DNA from: Pseudomonas vranovensis DSM 16006
GTDB lineage: Bacteria; Pseudomonadota; Gammaproteobacteria; Pseudomonadales; Pseudomonadaceae
DNA: 64,000 bases
Direction: 5' to 3'
Assembly (NCBI RefSeq): GCF_000425805.1
Contig: NZ_AUED01000011.1
Location: 211,471-275,470, forward strand
Part shown: positions 26,868 through 36,882 of the stretch, piece by piece
Layout of the letters: each line of letters starts with the position of its first letter
Numbering within the stretch: position 1 is the stretch's first letter
Made by a program: the position numbers and the translations under genes
Notes under the pieces: generated by a model
What the model was told of the DNA's origin: nothing
The model's input: only the letters and a program-made list of their open reading frames with translations
The model's database searches: none

Positions 26868-29090
26868 ATGCGCACAGGGATGTTAGCGCTTGCTCTGGGC
26901 CTGTTGTGCCTCAGGGTTCTACCGGCTGTGCCATCGGTCGGAATAGTGGCCATGATGGCCCTGATCGGGCTTTGTTGCCTGCCTTGGCGGGCTCGCCTAC
27001 TGGGCTTGTTCCTGCTGGGATTGAGCTGGGCGTGTGTTTCGGCGCAGCAGGCGCTGGATGATCGCCTGGCACCGGCACTTGATGGTCGCACTGTGTGGCT
27101 GGAGGGCAGGGTGGTCGGGTTGCCCGAGCAGGGTGGGCGCGTGGTGCGGTTCGAGCTTGAAGAGGCTCACTCGCGGCGCGCCGAGTTGCCACGTCGGCTG
27201 CAACTGAGCTGGTTTGGCGGGCCACCGGTATTCAGTGGCGAGCGTTGGCGCCTGGCGGTCAGCCTCAAGCGCCCCCACGGCTTGCTCAACCCTCATGGTC
27301 CGGATCGCGAAGCGACCTTGTTGGCTCGACGCGTCGGCGCTACCGGCAGTGTCAAGGCCGGTGAGCGCCTGGCGCTTGCTGAAGCCGCCTGGCGCGATGG
27401 CGTGCGCCAGCGCTTGCTGAGTGTCGATGCCCAGGGGCGTGAGGCCGAGCTGGTGGCGCTGGTGCTAGGCGATGGCAAGGGCCTTGCCCGGGAAAACTGG
27501 GATGTACTGCAGGCCACTGGCACGGTTCACTTGCTGGTGATTTCCGGTCAGCACATCGGCCTGCTGGCCGGCTTGGTCTATGGACTGATCGCCGCACTGG
27601 CCCGATTGGGTTGGTGGCCTCAACGCCTGCCCTGGTTGCCTTGGGCGTGCGGCCTGGGGTTTGCCGCTGCCCTGGGGTACGGGTTGCTGGCCGGCTTCCA
27701 GGTGCCGGTGCAGCGTGCCTGCATGATGCTTGCGATGGTGCTGCTATGGCGCTTGCGCTTTCGCCATCTCGGCGTAGGCCTGCCGTTATTGCTGGCGCTG
27801 GTTGCGGTGTTGCTGTGGGAGCCACTGGCCAGTTTGCTGTCTGGGTTCTGGTTGTCGTTTGCCGCTGTTGCGGTACTGACCCTGACCTTCAGTGGCCGCC
27901 TGGGCGCCTGGAACCGCTGGTTGGCCTGGGGGCGGGCGCAGTGGCTGATTGCACTGGGGCTTCTGCCGGTGTTGTTGGCGCTGGAGCTGCCGGTCAGTGT
28001 GACGGCGCCCTTGGCCAATGTGTTTGCCGTGCCCTGGATCAGCCTGGCGGTGCTGCCCTTGGCGCTACTGGGGACGTTGCTGTTACCCGTGCCGTTGGTG
28101 GGCGAATCCCTGCTCTGGATGGCCGGCGGCTTGCTCGACGGTTTGTTTCGACTGCTGGCGGCACTGGCGGACTGGCACCCGGCGTGGGTGCCAGAACCCT
28201 TGTCCTGGTTCGTGTGGGGGCTGGTATGTACAGGCGCGCTGTTGCTGCTGTTGCCCCGCGGAGTGCCGATGCGGGTGCTGGGCTGGCCACTGCTGCTACT
28301 GGCGGTATTCGCGCCCAGGGAGCGGGTGCCCCACGGCCAGGTGGAAGTCTGGCAGTTGGATGTCGGCCAGGGGTTGGCCTTTGTCCTGCGCACCCGCGAC
28401 CACGCGATGCTGTATGACGCAGGACCCGCGATGGGAGACCAGGACCTGGGGGAGCGCATCGTGCTGCCGACATTGCGCAAGCTGGGTGTGAATGCGCTCG
28501 ATCTCATGCTTCTCAGTCATGCCGATGCCGATCATGCGGGCGGTGCCCCAGCGGTGCTGCGCGGTCTGCCAGTGCTCAGGGTCGTGGCTGGAGGGTCGGC
28601 AAGACTGCCGGCGGTATTGCAGGCGCAGCCTTGCGACAACGGCCAGCACTGGCAGTGGGATGGAGTGAGCTTTTCGCTCTGGCAGTGGCCAGGCGCTCGT
28701 GACAGCAACCAGGACTCTTGTGTGCTGTTGGTTGAGGCGAGTGGTGAGCGGTTGTTGCTTACCGGGGACCTGGATGCACCCGGCGAGCGGGCCTGGGCAC
28801 ATGACTGGCAGGCCACCCGGGTCGACTGGTTGCAGTCTCCGCACCATGGCAGCCGCAGTTCGTCCAGCCAATCGTTGTTGAGTACCACCGCGCCGCGCGG
28901 AGTATTGATCTCCAGGGGGCGCTACAACGCGTTCGGCCATCCCCATGCCGAGGTCATGGAACGCTACCGAACAAATGGCATCGAAGTCTTCGACAGCGCC
29001 GTACGCGGCGCAGTGCGCCTGCGTCTGGGCGACTTCGGCGAGCCGTTGGGGATGCGTGATCCGCCACGTTTCTGGCGTGACCCCAGTTGA
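26868..29090 (+). CDS. comEC: ComEC/Rec2-family DNA-uptake channel protein
   Basis: 740-residue inner-membrane protein of the competence ComEC family, thought to carry single-stranded DNA across the membrane. N-terminal membrane segments and OB-like domain (about 1-190), the central competence domain starting at THLLVISGQHIGLLAG (about residue 216) with many helices, and a C-terminal metallo-beta-lactamase-like domain starting near 505 (QLDVGQGLAFVLR) with LLSHADADHAGG, LLTGDLDAPGE and SPHHGSRSSS metal-site motifs. Intact, though natural competence is not established for most pseudomonads. Translation may be damped by the hairpin over its ribosome site. Confidence 0.93.
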   Translation: MRTGMLALALGLLCLRVLPAVPSVGIVAMMALIGLCCLPWRARLLGLFLLGLSWACVSAQQALDDRLAPALDGRTVWLEGRVVGLPEQGGRVVRFELEEAHSRRAELPRRLQLSWFGGPPVFSGERWRLAVSLKRPHGLLNPHGPDREATLLARRVGATGSVKAGERLALAEAAWRDGVRQRLLSVDAQGREAELVALVLGDGKGLARENWDVLQATGTVHLLVISGQHIGLLAGLVYGLIAALARLGWWPQRLPWLPWACGLGFAAALGYGLLAGFQVPVQRACMMLAMVLLWRLRFRHLGVGLPLLLALVAVLLWEPLASLLSGFWLSFAAVAVLTLTFSGRLGAWNRWLAWGRAQWLIALGLLPVLLALELPVSVTAPLANVFAVPWISLAVLPLALLGTLLLPVPLVGESLLWMAGGLLDGLFRLLAALADWHPAWVPEPLSWFVWGLVCTGALLLLLPRGVPMRVLGWPLLLLAVFAPRERVPHGQVEVWQLDVGQGLAFVLRTRDHAMLYDAGPAMGDQDLGERIVLPTLRKLGVNALDLMLLSHADADHAGGAPAVLRGLPVLRVVAGGSARLPAVLQAQPCDNGQHWQWDGVSFSLWQWPGARDSNQDSCVLLVEASGERLLLTGDLDAPGERAWAHDWQATRVDWLQSPHHGSRSSSSQSLLSTTAPRGVLISRGRYNAFGHPHAEVMERYRTNGIEVFDSAVRGAVRLRLGDFGEPLGMRDPPRFWRDPS

Positions 29091-29160
29091 CGACCTTCGG
29101 CAGATGAGTGCCCAAGGGTCCTATGGTAAAGTGGCGGACTTTTTCAAGGGGATGCTAACT

Positions 29161-29796
29161 GTGTGGGAATTGGTCAAGTCCGGTGGTTGGATGATGCTGC
29201 CGATCATTCTGAGTTCCATCGCTGCCATGGCTATCATCGCCGAGCGCCTGTGGACCCTGCGTGCCAGCCGGGTCACCCCACCGCACCTGCTCGGGCAGGT
29301 CTGGATGTGGATCAAGGACAAACAACTCACCAGTGACAAGCTCAAGGCCCTGCGCGCCGATTCGCCGCTCGGCGAGATCCTCGCTGCCGGCCTGGCCAAC
29401 TCCCGTCATGGTCGAGAGATCATGAAAGAGTGCATCGAAGAAGCCGCGGCACGGGTTATCCACGAGCTGGAGCGTTACATCAATGCCCTGGGTACCATTG
29501 CCGCAATGGCGCCACTGCTCGGTTTGCTCGGTACCGTGCTGGGCATGATCGACATTTTCAGTTCGTTCATGGGCACCGGCATGACCGCCAACGCCTCCGT
29601 GCTGGCCGGTGGTATCTCCAAGGCGCTGATCACCACGGCAGCAGGCCTGATGGTCGGTATCCCGGCGGTGTTCTTCCACCGTTTCCTGCAGCGGCGCATC
29701 GATGAGCTGGTGGTTGGCATGGAGCAGGAAGCCATCAAGCTGGTCGAGGTTGTGCAGGGCGATCGGGATGTCGATCTGGCCGAGGGCAAGGCGTGA
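29161..29796 (+). CDS. MotA/TolQ/ExbB proton-channel family protein
   Basis: 211 residues, three membrane segments (about 10-30, 115-140, 155-180) and the TolQ/ExbB signature AAMAPLLGLLGTVLGMIDIFSSF. It forms an ion-driven energy-transducing complex with the ExbD-like protein encoded next (four-base overlap). I place the start at GTG 29161 (protein VWELVKSGGWMM), because AAGGGG at 29146-29151 is nine bases upstream; ATG 29152 touches the ribosome site and is unlikely. It is an additional paralogue placed in the lipid A/peptidoglycan cluster as in PA2983, so partner and cargo are unknown. Confidence 0.88.
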   Translation: MWELVKSGGWMMLPIILSSIAAMAIIAERLWTLRASRVTPPHLLGQVWMWIKDKQLTSDKLKALRADSPLGEILAAGLANSRHGREIMKECIEEAAARVIHELERYINALGTIAAMAPLLGLLGTVLGMIDIFSSFMGTGMTANASVLAGGISKALITTAAGLMVGIPAVFFHRFLQRRIDELVVGMEQEAIKLVEVVQGDRDVDLAEGKA

Positions 29797-30224
29797 AATT
29801 CCGGCGCAAGCCACGGGAGACCGTGGACATCAACCTGGCATCATTGATCGATGTGGTGTTCATCCTGCTGCTGTTCTTTGTGGTGACCACCACGTTCACC
29901 CGTGAAACCCAGTTGCGGGTCGAGTTGCCGGAGTCGGTCAGTGGCGCCCCGGCGCCCGATACCGAAACCAAGCAACTGGACATCACCATCAGCGCTGATG
30001 GCGTCTATTCGGTCAACAACAACCTGTTGCCCAAGAGCGATCTGGCCACCCTGATCGAAGCCCTGCAAAAAGAGTCTGCAGGTAATACCAAAATGCCGTT
30101 GTCGATCAGCGCCGACGGCAAGACCCCGCACCAGGCGGTGGTGACTGCCATGGATGCGGCCGGCAAGCTCGGTTTCAGCCAATTGCGCATGACCACGGTC
30201 GAGGCTGCTTCGGGGACTCCTTGA
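29793..30224 (+). CDS. ExbD/TolR family biopolymer transport protein
   Basis: 143 residues: short cytoplasmic N-terminus, one membrane helix (about 14-36) with the proton-path aspartate in [16 protein letters not shown], and a periplasmic C-terminal domain. Pairs with the upstream ExbB/TolQ-like protein. The stop overlaps the ATG of lpxK (TGATG), tying this motor pair to envelope synthesis genes. Confidence 0.9.
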   Translation: MKFRRKPRETVDINLASLIDVVFILLLFFVVTTTFTRETQLRVELPESVSGAPAPDTETKQLDITISADGVYSVNNNLLPKSDLATLIEALQKESAGNTKMPLSISADGKTPHQAVVTAMDAAGKLGFSQLRMTTVEAASGTP

Positions 30225-31231
30225 TGGCCTTTGCCGATCGCCTGCTCAATGCCTGGTATACCGGGCACCCGGCCCTGGCGCTGTTGCGCCCGCTGGAGTC
30301 GCTGTATCGCCGGGTGGTGCTGCGCAAGCGTGCGCGCTTCCTGTCGGGGGAGGCCAGCAGCTACCGGGCCCCGGTGCCGGTTGTGGTGGTGGGTAACATC
30401 ACCGTAGGCGGCACAGGTAAAACCCCCATGATTCTCTGGCTCATCGAGCACTGTCGTCAGCAAGGCTTGCGCGTCGGTGTGGTTAGCCGTGGCTACGGCG
30501 CCAAACCTCCTCGATTACCCTGGCGCGTCAGTGCCGAGCAGAGCGCAGCGCAAGCCGGCGATGAGCCCTTGCTGATTGTGCAGCGCAGTGGCGTGCCGTT
30601 GATGATCGACCCGGACCGCTCGCGCGCCGTGCAGGCATTGCTGGCCAGTGAACCGCTGGACCTGATCCTGTGTGATGACGGGATGCAGCATTACCGGCTG
30701 GCGCGCGATCTGGAGTTGGTGTTGATCGATGCCGCCCGCGGCCTGGGCAATCGCCTTTGCTTGCCCGCAGGTCCGCTGCGTGAGCCTGTGGAGCGCCTGC
30801 AGGATGTTGATGCGGTGCTCTACAACGGGGCCGCCGGCGATCGCGACGATGGCTTTGCTTTTGTCCTCAAGCCCACCGCCCTGGTCAATGTCCGCAGTGG
30901 TGAGCGTGTGGGGTTGGAACACTTTCCCGCTGGGCAGGCCGTGCATGCCGTGGCGGGTATCGGTAACCCGCAACGTTTCTTCAATACCCTGCAAGGGCTA
31001 GACTGGCGGCCAGTAGCGCATGCGTTTGCCGATCACGCGGTGTACAGCGCCCAGGCCCTCAGTTTCACACCGGCGCTGCCGCTGATCATGACCGAGAAGG
31101 ATGCGGTCAAGTGCCGGGCCTTCGCCGCTGATGACTGGTGGTACCTGGCGGTCGACGCCGTGCCATCGCCGGCCTTCGCGGCCTGGTTGGATGCGCAGCT
31201 CGAACGGCTGTTGCAGGCACCGCAGCCCTGA
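30224..31231 (+). CDS. lpxK: Tetraacyldisaccharide 4'-kinase
   Basis: Phosphorylates the 4' position of the lipid A precursor disaccharide at the inner membrane. 335 residues. Membrane-facing N-terminal helix, P-loop [13 protein letters not shown] at about 56-68, the conserved SRGYGAK box, GDEPLLI, and the [19 protein letters not shown] block. ATG 30224 overlaps the exbD-like stop; TTG 30221 is not needed. Confidence 0.96.
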   Translation: MAFADRLLNAWYTGHPALALLRPLESLYRRVVLRKRARFLSGEASSYRAPVPVVVVGNITVGGTGKTPMILWLIEHCRQQGLRVGVVSRGYGAKPPRLPWRVSAEQSAAQAGDEPLLIVQRSGVPLMIDPDRSRAVQALLASEPLDLILCDDGMQHYRLARDLELVLIDAARGLGNRLCLPAGPLREPVERLQDVDAVLYNGAAGDRDDGFAFVLKPTALVNVRSGERVGLEHFPAGQAVHAVAGIGNPQRFFNTLQGLDWRPVAHAFADHAVYSAQALSFTPALPLIMTEKDAVKCRAFAADDWWYLAVDAVPSPAFAAWLDAQLERLLQAPQP

Positions 31232-31269
31232 TTCTTTTCTTTTTCCGGCCATTGGCCTGAGGAATACCC

Positions 31270-31455
31270 ATGGACACCAAATTGCTCGATATCCTGGCCT
31301 GCCCAATCACCAAAGGCCCACTCAAGCTCAGTGCCGACAAGACCGAGCTGATCAGCAAGGGCGCAGGCCTGGCCTACCCGATTCGCGATGGAATCCCGGT
31401 AATGCTGGAGAGCGAAGCCCGTACGCTGACCGATGAAGAGCGCCTTGATAAATGA
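31270..31455 (+). CDS. Trm112-like small protein (YcaR family)
   Basis: 61 residues, [18 protein letters not shown]...[20 protein letters not shown] single zinc-type cysteine remains (one Cys in LACPITKG), so metal binding as in eukaryotic Trm112 is doubtful. Conserved between lpxK and kdsB in gamma-proteobacteria. Overlaps kdsB by four bases. Function unknown. Confidence 0.9.
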   Translation: MDTKLLDILACPITKGPLKLSADKTELISKGAGLAYPIRDGIPVMLESEARTLTDEERLDK

Positions 31456-32216
31456 GCCAGACGTTCACTGTAGTGATTCCTGCGAGGTTGCGTTCTACCC
31501 GCTTGCCCGGCAAGCCATTGTTGCTGATCGCTGGCAAGCCGATGGTCCAGCATGTCTGGGAACAGGCGCGCAAGAGTGGTGCCAGCCGCGTGGTCATTGC
31601 CACGGATGACGCCGGGATCTACCAGGCGTGCCAGGCATTTGGCGCTGAAGTGCTGATGACCCGGGAAGACCATGAGTCGGGCACTGACCGGTTGGCCGAA
31701 GTCGCAGCCCAGTTGGGCCTGGCGCCCGACGCCATTGTCGTCAACGTCCAGGGTGATGAGCCGTTGATACCACCAATCATCATCGATCAGGTTGCCGCGA
31801 ATCTTGCGGCTCATCCTGAAGCGGGCATTGCCACGCTGGCCGAGCCGATCGAAGACGTCACTGCCGTATTCAACCCCAACGCGGTGAAGGTGGTCAGCGA
31901 TTGCAACGGCTTGGCCTTGAGTTTCAGCCGGGCGCCGTTGCCCTGGGCGCGCGATGTCTTTGCAAAAAGTCGAGATACTCTGCCCGAGGGCGTGCCTTAT
32001 CGCCGTCACATCGGCATGTACGCCTACCGTGCAGGCTTTCTGCATGACTTCGTCAACTGGGGACCCTGCTGGCTGGAACAGGCCGAATCGCTGGAGCAGT
32101 TGCGAGCGCTCTGGCATGGTGTGCGCATCCATGTGGCCGACGCCATCGAGGCCCCCCCGGTGGGCGTCGATACTCCTGAAGATCTGGAGCGCGTAAGGCG
32201 CTTGCTGGAGGCCTGA
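31452..32216 (+). CDS. kdsB: 3-deoxy-manno-octulosonate cytidylyltransferase
   Basis: Activates Kdo as CMP-Kdo for lipopolysaccharide core synthesis. 254 residues; nucleotide-binding [32 protein letters not shown] at 6-37, [11 protein letters not shown] near 97, and HIGMYAYR near 179. Overlaps Trm112-like gene by ATGA and touches the next gene (TGATG). Confidence 0.97.
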   Translation: MSQTFTVVIPARLRSTRLPGKPLLLIAGKPMVQHVWEQARKSGASRVVIATDDAGIYQACQAFGAEVLMTREDHESGTDRLAEVAAQLGLAPDAIVVNVQGDEPLIPPIIIDQVAANLAAHPEAGIATLAEPIEDVTAVFNPNAVKVVSDCNGLALSFSRAPLPWARDVFAKSRDTLPEGVPYRRHIGMYAYRAGFLHDFVNWGPCWLEQAESLEQLRALWHGVRIHVADAIEAPPVGVDTPEDLERVRRLLEA

Positions 32217-32680
32217 TGCGGGTCTTGTTTGTGTGCCTGGGCAACATCTGTCGCTCGCCCACGGCTGAAGGCGTGTTGCGTAATCAGCTGCAGGCTGAAG
32301 GGCTGGAGGTGCTGATCGAAGTAGCGTCGGCTGGTACCAGTGATTGGCATGTCGGCAAGCAGCCCGACAGTCGTACCCGGCGCGCCGCCCAATTGCGTGG
32401 TTACGACCTGTCGCAGCAGCGTGCGCAGCAGGTGCGCAGCGCCCACTTCAATGACTACGACCTGATCCTGGCCATGGACAAGAGCAATCTTGGCCACTTG
32501 CAGGCCATGCAGCCGGCCGGTGCGAAAGCCGAGCTCGACTTGTTCCTGCGTCGTTACGAAGGGGCACTGGACGAGGTGCCGGACCCTTACTACGGCGGCG
32601 AGCAAGGTTTTGAGCAGGTCCTGGACTTGATCGAAACAGCCTGCCGTCAATTGGTCATCGAACTCAAGGGACGTCTATGA
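32216..32680 (+). CDS. Low-molecular-weight protein tyrosine phosphatase
   Basis: 154 residues with the phosphatase loop CLGNICRS (C7, R13) at the N-terminus and the general-acid DPYY motif at about residue 122. Lies between kdsB and murB as PA2978 does. Family members act in exopolysaccharide control with tyrosine kinases; no kinase gene is nearby, so the substrate is unknown. Confidence 0.92.
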   Translation: MRVLFVCLGNICRSPTAEGVLRNQLQAEGLEVLIEVASAGTSDWHVGKQPDSRTRRAAQLRGYDLSQQRAQQVRSAHFNDYDLILAMDKSNLGHLQAMQPAGAKAELDLFLRRYEGALDEVPDPYYGGEQGFEQVLDLIETACRQLVIELKGRL

Positions 32681-33696
32681 GCGGGCAGTGGCAGGAGCAG
32701 GTATCGCTCAAGCCGTACAACACCTTCGGCATTGATGTGAAGGCGCGCTACTTCACCCAGGCGCACAGCGACGAAGATGCTCGCCAGGCATTGGCACAGG
32801 CGGCTGCGCAAGGGCTGCCAGTGCTGGTGATTGGTGGCGGCAGCAACCTGCTGCTCACCGCGGATGTGCAGGCGTTGGTCTTGCGCATGGCAAGTGCCGG
32901 GGTGCGCATTCTGTCTGACGACGGTGAACGGGTGGTTGTCGAGGCTGAAGCGGGGGAGCCTTGGCATCCCTTTGTGCAGTGGTGCTTGTCTCAGGGGCTC
33001 GCGGGCCTGGAGAACCTCAGCTTGATCCCTGGCACCGTCGGTGCAGCGCCGATGCAGAACATCGGTGCCTATGGAGTCGAGATCAAGGATGTGTTTGTCG
33101 GGTTGACGGCGCTGGATCGCCAGACCGGTGAGCTGCACGAATTCGAGCTCGAGCAATGCCAGTTCGCTTATCGCGACAGCGTTTTCAAGCATCATCCCGG
33201 ACGCTGGTTGATTCTGCGCGTGCGTTTTGCCTTGAGCCGGGTGATGCATGCCCACCTGGACTACGGTCCGGTTCGTCAGCGTCTGAGCGAGCAGGGCATC
33301 TCTGAGCCGACTGCGCAAAATGTCAGCGATGCCATTTGCAGTATCCGTCGGGAAAAACTGCCGGATCCGGTTGAGTTGGGCAATGCCGGCAGCTTCTTCA
33401 AGAACCCGGTGGTGGCCGCTGTACTGGCTGACAAGATCCGTGTGCAGTATCCGGGGCTGGTGGCTTATCCACAGGCTGACGGGCAGTTCAAGCTGGCGGC
33501 CGGTTGGCTGATCGAGCAGGCGGGTTGGAAGGGGCATCGTGAAGGCGATGCCGGTGTGCACCGTTTGCAGTCGCTGGTGCTGGTCAATTACGGCCAGGCC
33601 ACGGGTTTGCAATTGCATGAGCTGGCACAGAAGATCCAGGCCGACATTCTTGAGCGTTTTGGTGTGACGCTGGAGATGGAGCCGAACCTGTACTGA
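32677..33696 (+). CDS. murB: UDP-N-acetylenolpyruvoylglucosamine reductase
   Basis: FAD enzyme making UDP-MurNAc for peptidoglycan. 339 residues, type I MurB: NTFGID near 11, GGGSNLLL near 51, GTVGAAPMQNIGAYGVEI near 119-136, GNAGSFFKNP near 231 with the catalytic serine, and the C-terminal EPNLY. Overlaps the phosphatase gene by four bases. A strong terminator follows at 33735. Confidence 0.97.
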   Translation: MSGQWQEQVSLKPYNTFGIDVKARYFTQAHSDEDARQALAQAAAQGLPVLVIGGGSNLLLTADVQALVLRMASAGVRILSDDGERVVVEAEAGEPWHPFVQWCLSQGLAGLENLSLIPGTVGAAPMQNIGAYGVEIKDVFVGLTALDRQTGELHEFELEQCQFAYRDSVFKHHPGRWLILRVRFALSRVMHAHLDYGPVRQRLSEQGISEPTAQNVSDAICSIRREKLPDPVELGNAGSFFKNPVVAAVLADKIRVQYPGLVAYPQADGQFKLAAGWLIEQAGWKGHREGDAGVHRLQSLVLVNYGQATGLQLHELAQKIQADILERFGVTLEMEPNLY

Positions 33697-33699
33697 CCC

Positions 33700-33727
33700 G
33701 CAGGGGCGGGCTTACCGCGCGAAAGCA
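33700..33727. repeat. Degenerate single REP arm
   Basis: CGCAGGGGCGGGCTTACCGCGCGAAAGCAG resembles one REP arm of this genome but is diverged and has no partner; sits between murB and the terminator. Confidence 0.45.
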
Positions 33728-33734
33728 GCAAAAA

Positions 33735-33766
33735 AAAAGCCCCGCCAGTTACCTGGCGGGGCTTTT
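33735..33766. terminator. Bidirectional terminator between murB and rne
   Basis: Perfect 14-bp stem 33735-33748/33753-33766 with TTAC loop, A-run before and T-run after; closes the murB operon and the convergent rne gene. Confidence 0.95.
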
Positions 33767-33780
33767 TACTGCCTGGAAGA

Positions 33781-36700
33781 TCAGACGAGCGGTTTGTGCT
33801 CTTCGGTGGTTTCCAGGGCTTCGGCTTGCTGCTCGGCCGCTGCTTTGGCTTCAGCAGCGGCAGCTGCCTCGGCTTCGCGCTTGCGGCGACGGACTTCACG
33901 TGGGTCGTTAGGTGCGCGACCGTTGCTGGTCAGGGCACTGGCTGGAGCGGGTGCTTCAGCAGGTGCCTCAGTCACTTCGGCTGGCGCTTCGGCAGGTGCT
34001 TCAGCGACTGCAACCGGAGCTTCGACAACAGCCGGAGCAGGTTCTGCGGCTACTTCGGCAACCACTTCAGGTTCAGCTTGCACCGGTACCTGGATTTCAG
34101 GTTCGGTGGCAACGGCTGGCTCGACAGCTTTAACCTGAGCGACAACCACTTCTTCAACCACTGGTGCGATGCTGACTTCAGCAGTTTCTACCGGTGCCTG
34201 GAAGGGCTGCTCGACAACCGGGGCTGCTGCGACTTCAGCCACTTCAACGGTTTCGGTCACTTCAGTCACGGGCTGAGCGGCTTCGACAATCGAAGGCTCG
34301 GCAACTGCTTCATCAGAAGGTGCCTGCTCTTCAACAGCAGCAGTAGCACGCTCGGCTTGCTGGTTGGCCTGGGCCTCGGCATCGGCGCTGATGTTGCTGG
34401 TTGCAACGGCAGCGGTAACGGCCAGGCCGGCAGCCAGTTCAGCACCCAGCGCGCTTGGCTGTGGCTGTTCTTCGTTGCCTTCCTCGGCACCTTCTACCAG
34501 GTTGCCGTTGGCGTCACGCTGACGCTCGCGACGGTTGCTGCGACGACGCTGGCCACGGGAGCGACGACGTGGACGATCGCCTTCGGCGCCTTCCTGGTTG
34601 TCGTCCTGCAGCAATTCTTCGTTCGGCAGTTGCTCTTCAGCAGCTTCGGCAGCCTGTTCGGCGGCACGCGGTTGGCGTTCTTCACGTGGTGGGCGTGGTT
34701 GACGCTCTTCACGCGGCGCACGTTCTTCGCGCGGGGCGCGCTCTTCACGTGGGGCGCGTTCTTCGCGGGGGGCACGCTCTTCACGAGGCTGGCGTTCTTC
34801 GCGCGGGGCACGCTCAGGGCGCTCTTCGCGTACGGTTGGAGTGCCGGCATCCAGTGGCTCGCGCAGTTCGCGGACCGGACGGTCTTCGCGGGAGCGGCGC
34901 TCTTCACGTGGAGCACGTGGCTGACGCTCTTCGCGTGGCTGGCGAGGGGCGCGCTCTTCACGGGCCTGGGTTTCTTCGCGAGGTTCACGGGCTTCGCGAG
35001 GCTGACGCTCTTCACGCGGTGCGCGTTCTTCGCGAGGCTTGCGATCACGGTCCTCTTCGCGACGGCCGTTGCGGTTACGGCTCTGCTGGCGACCGTTGCG
35101 GCGCTCTTCGTTGCGCTGCGGGCGTTCGGTCGCTGGCTTTTCGGCAACGACTGGCGCGGCGGCAGGCTCTTCCTTGCCGGCAAACAGGCTGACCAGCGAC
35201 TTCACCAGGCCTTTGAACAGGCTTGGCTCAGGCGCAACGTGGACCGGGGCTGCCGGCTGTTCGACGGTGGTCGGCACCGGTGCATTGGCGCGTGCCGGGG
35301 CAGTCTTGACCGCGGCTTCCTGGCGAACCAGGGTGCGGGTGGCTGCGGTCGGCTGGACTTCTTCGGTCTCGGCCGCGGCGATTTCGTAGCTGGACTGGCT
35401 GCTCAGGGCTTCCGGGCTGTCGTCGCGCAGACGCTGGACTTCAAAGTGTGGGGTTTCCAGGTGGTCGTTCGGCAGGATGACGATACGCGCCCGGGTGCGC
35501 AGTTCGATCTTGGTGATCGAGTTGCGCTTTTCGTTGAGCAGGAAGGCGGCAACCGGAATCGGCACTTGAGCGCGAACTTCGGCGGTGCGGTCTTTCAGGG
35601 CTTCTTCTTCGATCAGGCGCAGGATAGCCAGCGACAGGGACTCGACGTCACGGATGATGCCGGTGCCGCTGCAGCGTGGGCAGACGATGCCGCTGCTTTC
35701 GCCCAGGGATGGACGCAGGCGCTGACGGGACATTTCCAGCAGGCCGAAGCGCGAGATACGACCAACCTGTACGCGGGCGCGGTCGGCCTCCAGGCACTCG
35801 CGCACCTTTTCTTCGACGGCACGCTGGTTCTTGGCCGGGGTCATGTCGATGAAGTCGATGACGATCAGGCCGCCGATGTCACGCAGGCGCAGCTGGCGGG
35901 CAATTTCTTCGGCCGCTTCCAGGTTGGTCTGCAGGGCGGTTTCTTCGATGTCGCTGCCTTTGGTGGCGCGTGCCGAGTTGATGTCGATGGACACCAGGGC
36001 TTCGGTCGGGTCGATCACGATCGAGCCGCCGGACGGCAGGTCGACCACGCGCTGGAAGGCAGTTTCGATCTGGCTTTCGATCTGGAAGCGGTTGAACAGC
36101 GGGACGCTGTCTTCGTACAGCTTGATCTTGCTGGCGTACTGCGGCATTACCTGGCGGATGAAGGTCAGGGCTTCTTCCTGGGCATCAATGCTGTCGATCA
36201 GCACTTCGCCGATGTCCTGGCGCAGGTAGTCGCGAATTGCGCGGATGATGACATTGCTTTCCTGGTAGATCAGGAAAGGTGCGGAACGGTCCAGGGAGGC
36301 TTCCTTGATCGCGGTCCAGAGTTGCAGCAGGTAATCCAGGTCCCATTGCATTTCTTCGCTGCTGCGGCCCAGGCCGGCAGTGCGCACGATCAGGCCCATG
36401 TCGGCGGGTGCGACCAGGCCGTTCAGGGCTTCGCGCAGTTCATTGCGTTCTTCGCCTTCGATGCGACGGGAGATACCGCCGGCACGTGGGTTGTTTGGCA
36501 TCAGGACCAGGTAGCGACCGGCCAGGCTGATGAAGGTGGTCAGGGCGGCGCCCTTGTTGCCACGCTCTTCTTTTTCGACCTGGACGATGACTTCCTGGCC
36601 TTCGCTGAGTACTTCCTTGATGTTTACCCGACCTTCCGGGGACTTCTTGAAGTATTCGCGGGAGATTTCCTTGAGGGGGAGGAAGCCATGGCGTTCGGAG

Positions 36701-36882
36701 CCGAAGTCGACGAATGCGGCTTCCAGGCTAGGTTCGATCCGGGTGATCCGGCCTTTGTAGATGTTGGCCTTCTTCTGCTCGCGCGCACCGGACTCGATGT
36801 CCAGGTCGTAGAGACGTTGGCCGTCCACCAGAGCTACACGCAACTCTTCGGGTTGAGTTGCGTTAATCAGCATTCTTTTCAT
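33781..36882 (-). CDS. rne: Ribonuclease E
   Basis: Essential endonuclease that starts mRNA decay and processes rRNA and tRNA. 1033 residues; ATG 36882 ([30 protein letters not shown]). Catalytic half: S1 domain about 35-120, 5'-sensor and RNase H-like regions, DNase-I-like part with metal aspartates ([17 protein letters not shown]), and zinc-link CPRCSGTG at about 398-405. The C-terminal scaffold (about 520-1033) is disordered: an arginine-rich segment with tandem PREERA units (about 615-730), [17 protein letters not shown], then a long Ala/Val/Glu/Pro tail ending EEHKPLV. Ribosome site is weak, and the leader is long and structured, consistent with feedback control as in E. coli. Confidence 0.96.
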   Translation of the reverse strand: MKRMLINATQPEELRVALVDGQRLYDLDIESGAREQKKANIYKGRITRIEPSLEAAFVDFGSERHGFLPLKEISREYFKKSPEGRVNIKEVLSEGQEVIVQVEKEERGNKGAALTTFISLAGRYLVLMPNNPRAGGISRRIEGEERNELREALNGLVAPADMGLIVRTAGLGRSSEEMQWDLDYLLQLWTAIKEASLDRSAPFLIYQESNVIIRAIRDYLRQDIGEVLIDSIDAQEEALTFIRQVMPQYASKIKLYEDSVPLFNRFQIESQIETAFQRVVDLPSGGSIVIDPTEALVSIDINSARATKGSDIEETALQTNLEAAEEIARQLRLRDIGGLIVIDFIDMTPAKNQRAVEEKVRECLEADRARVQVGRISRFGLLEMSRQRLRPSLGESSGIVCPRCSGTGIIRDVESLSLAILRLIEEEALKDRTAEVRAQVPIPVAAFLLNEKRNSITKIELRTRARIVILPNDHLETPHFEVQRLRDDSPEALSSQSSYEIAAAETEEVQPTAATRTLVRQEAAVKTAPARANAPVPTTVEQPAAPVHVAPEPSLFKGLVKSLVSLFAGKEEPAAAPVVAEKPATERPQRNEERRNGRQQSRNRNGRREEDRDRKPREERAPREERQPREAREPREETQAREERAPRQPREERQPRAPREERRSREDRPVRELREPLDAGTPTVREERPERAPREERQPREERAPREERAPREERAPREERAPREERQPRPPREERQPRAAEQAAEAAEEQLPNEELLQDDNQEGAEGDRPRRRSRGQRRRSNRRERQRDANGNLVEGAEEGNEEQPQPSALGAELAAGLAVTAAVATSNISADAEAQANQQAERATAAVEEQAPSDEAVAEPSIVEAAQPVTEVTETVEVAEVAAAPVVEQPFQAPVETAEVSIAPVVEEVVVAQVKAVEPAVATEPEIQVPVQAEPEVVAEVAAEPAPAVVEAPVAVAEAPAEAPAEVTEAPAEAPAPASALTSNGRAPNDPREVRRRKREAEAAAAAEAKAAAEQQAEALETTEEHKPLV
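34690..35045. repeat. In-frame 18-base tandem repeats in the rne scaffold region
   Basis: Repeated units encoding the six residues [12 protein letters not shown] or close variants on the minus strand (four consecutive PREERA units around 34730-34800). They form an arginine-rich RNA- or protein-binding strip. Codon-level variation between units indicates old duplication with slippage potential. Confidence 0.8.

Noticed and set aside
34690..35045. Regular short repeats suggesting a CRISPR-like array
   Set aside because: Units are 18 bases, in frame, without unique spacers; they encode the RNase E arginine-rich segment.
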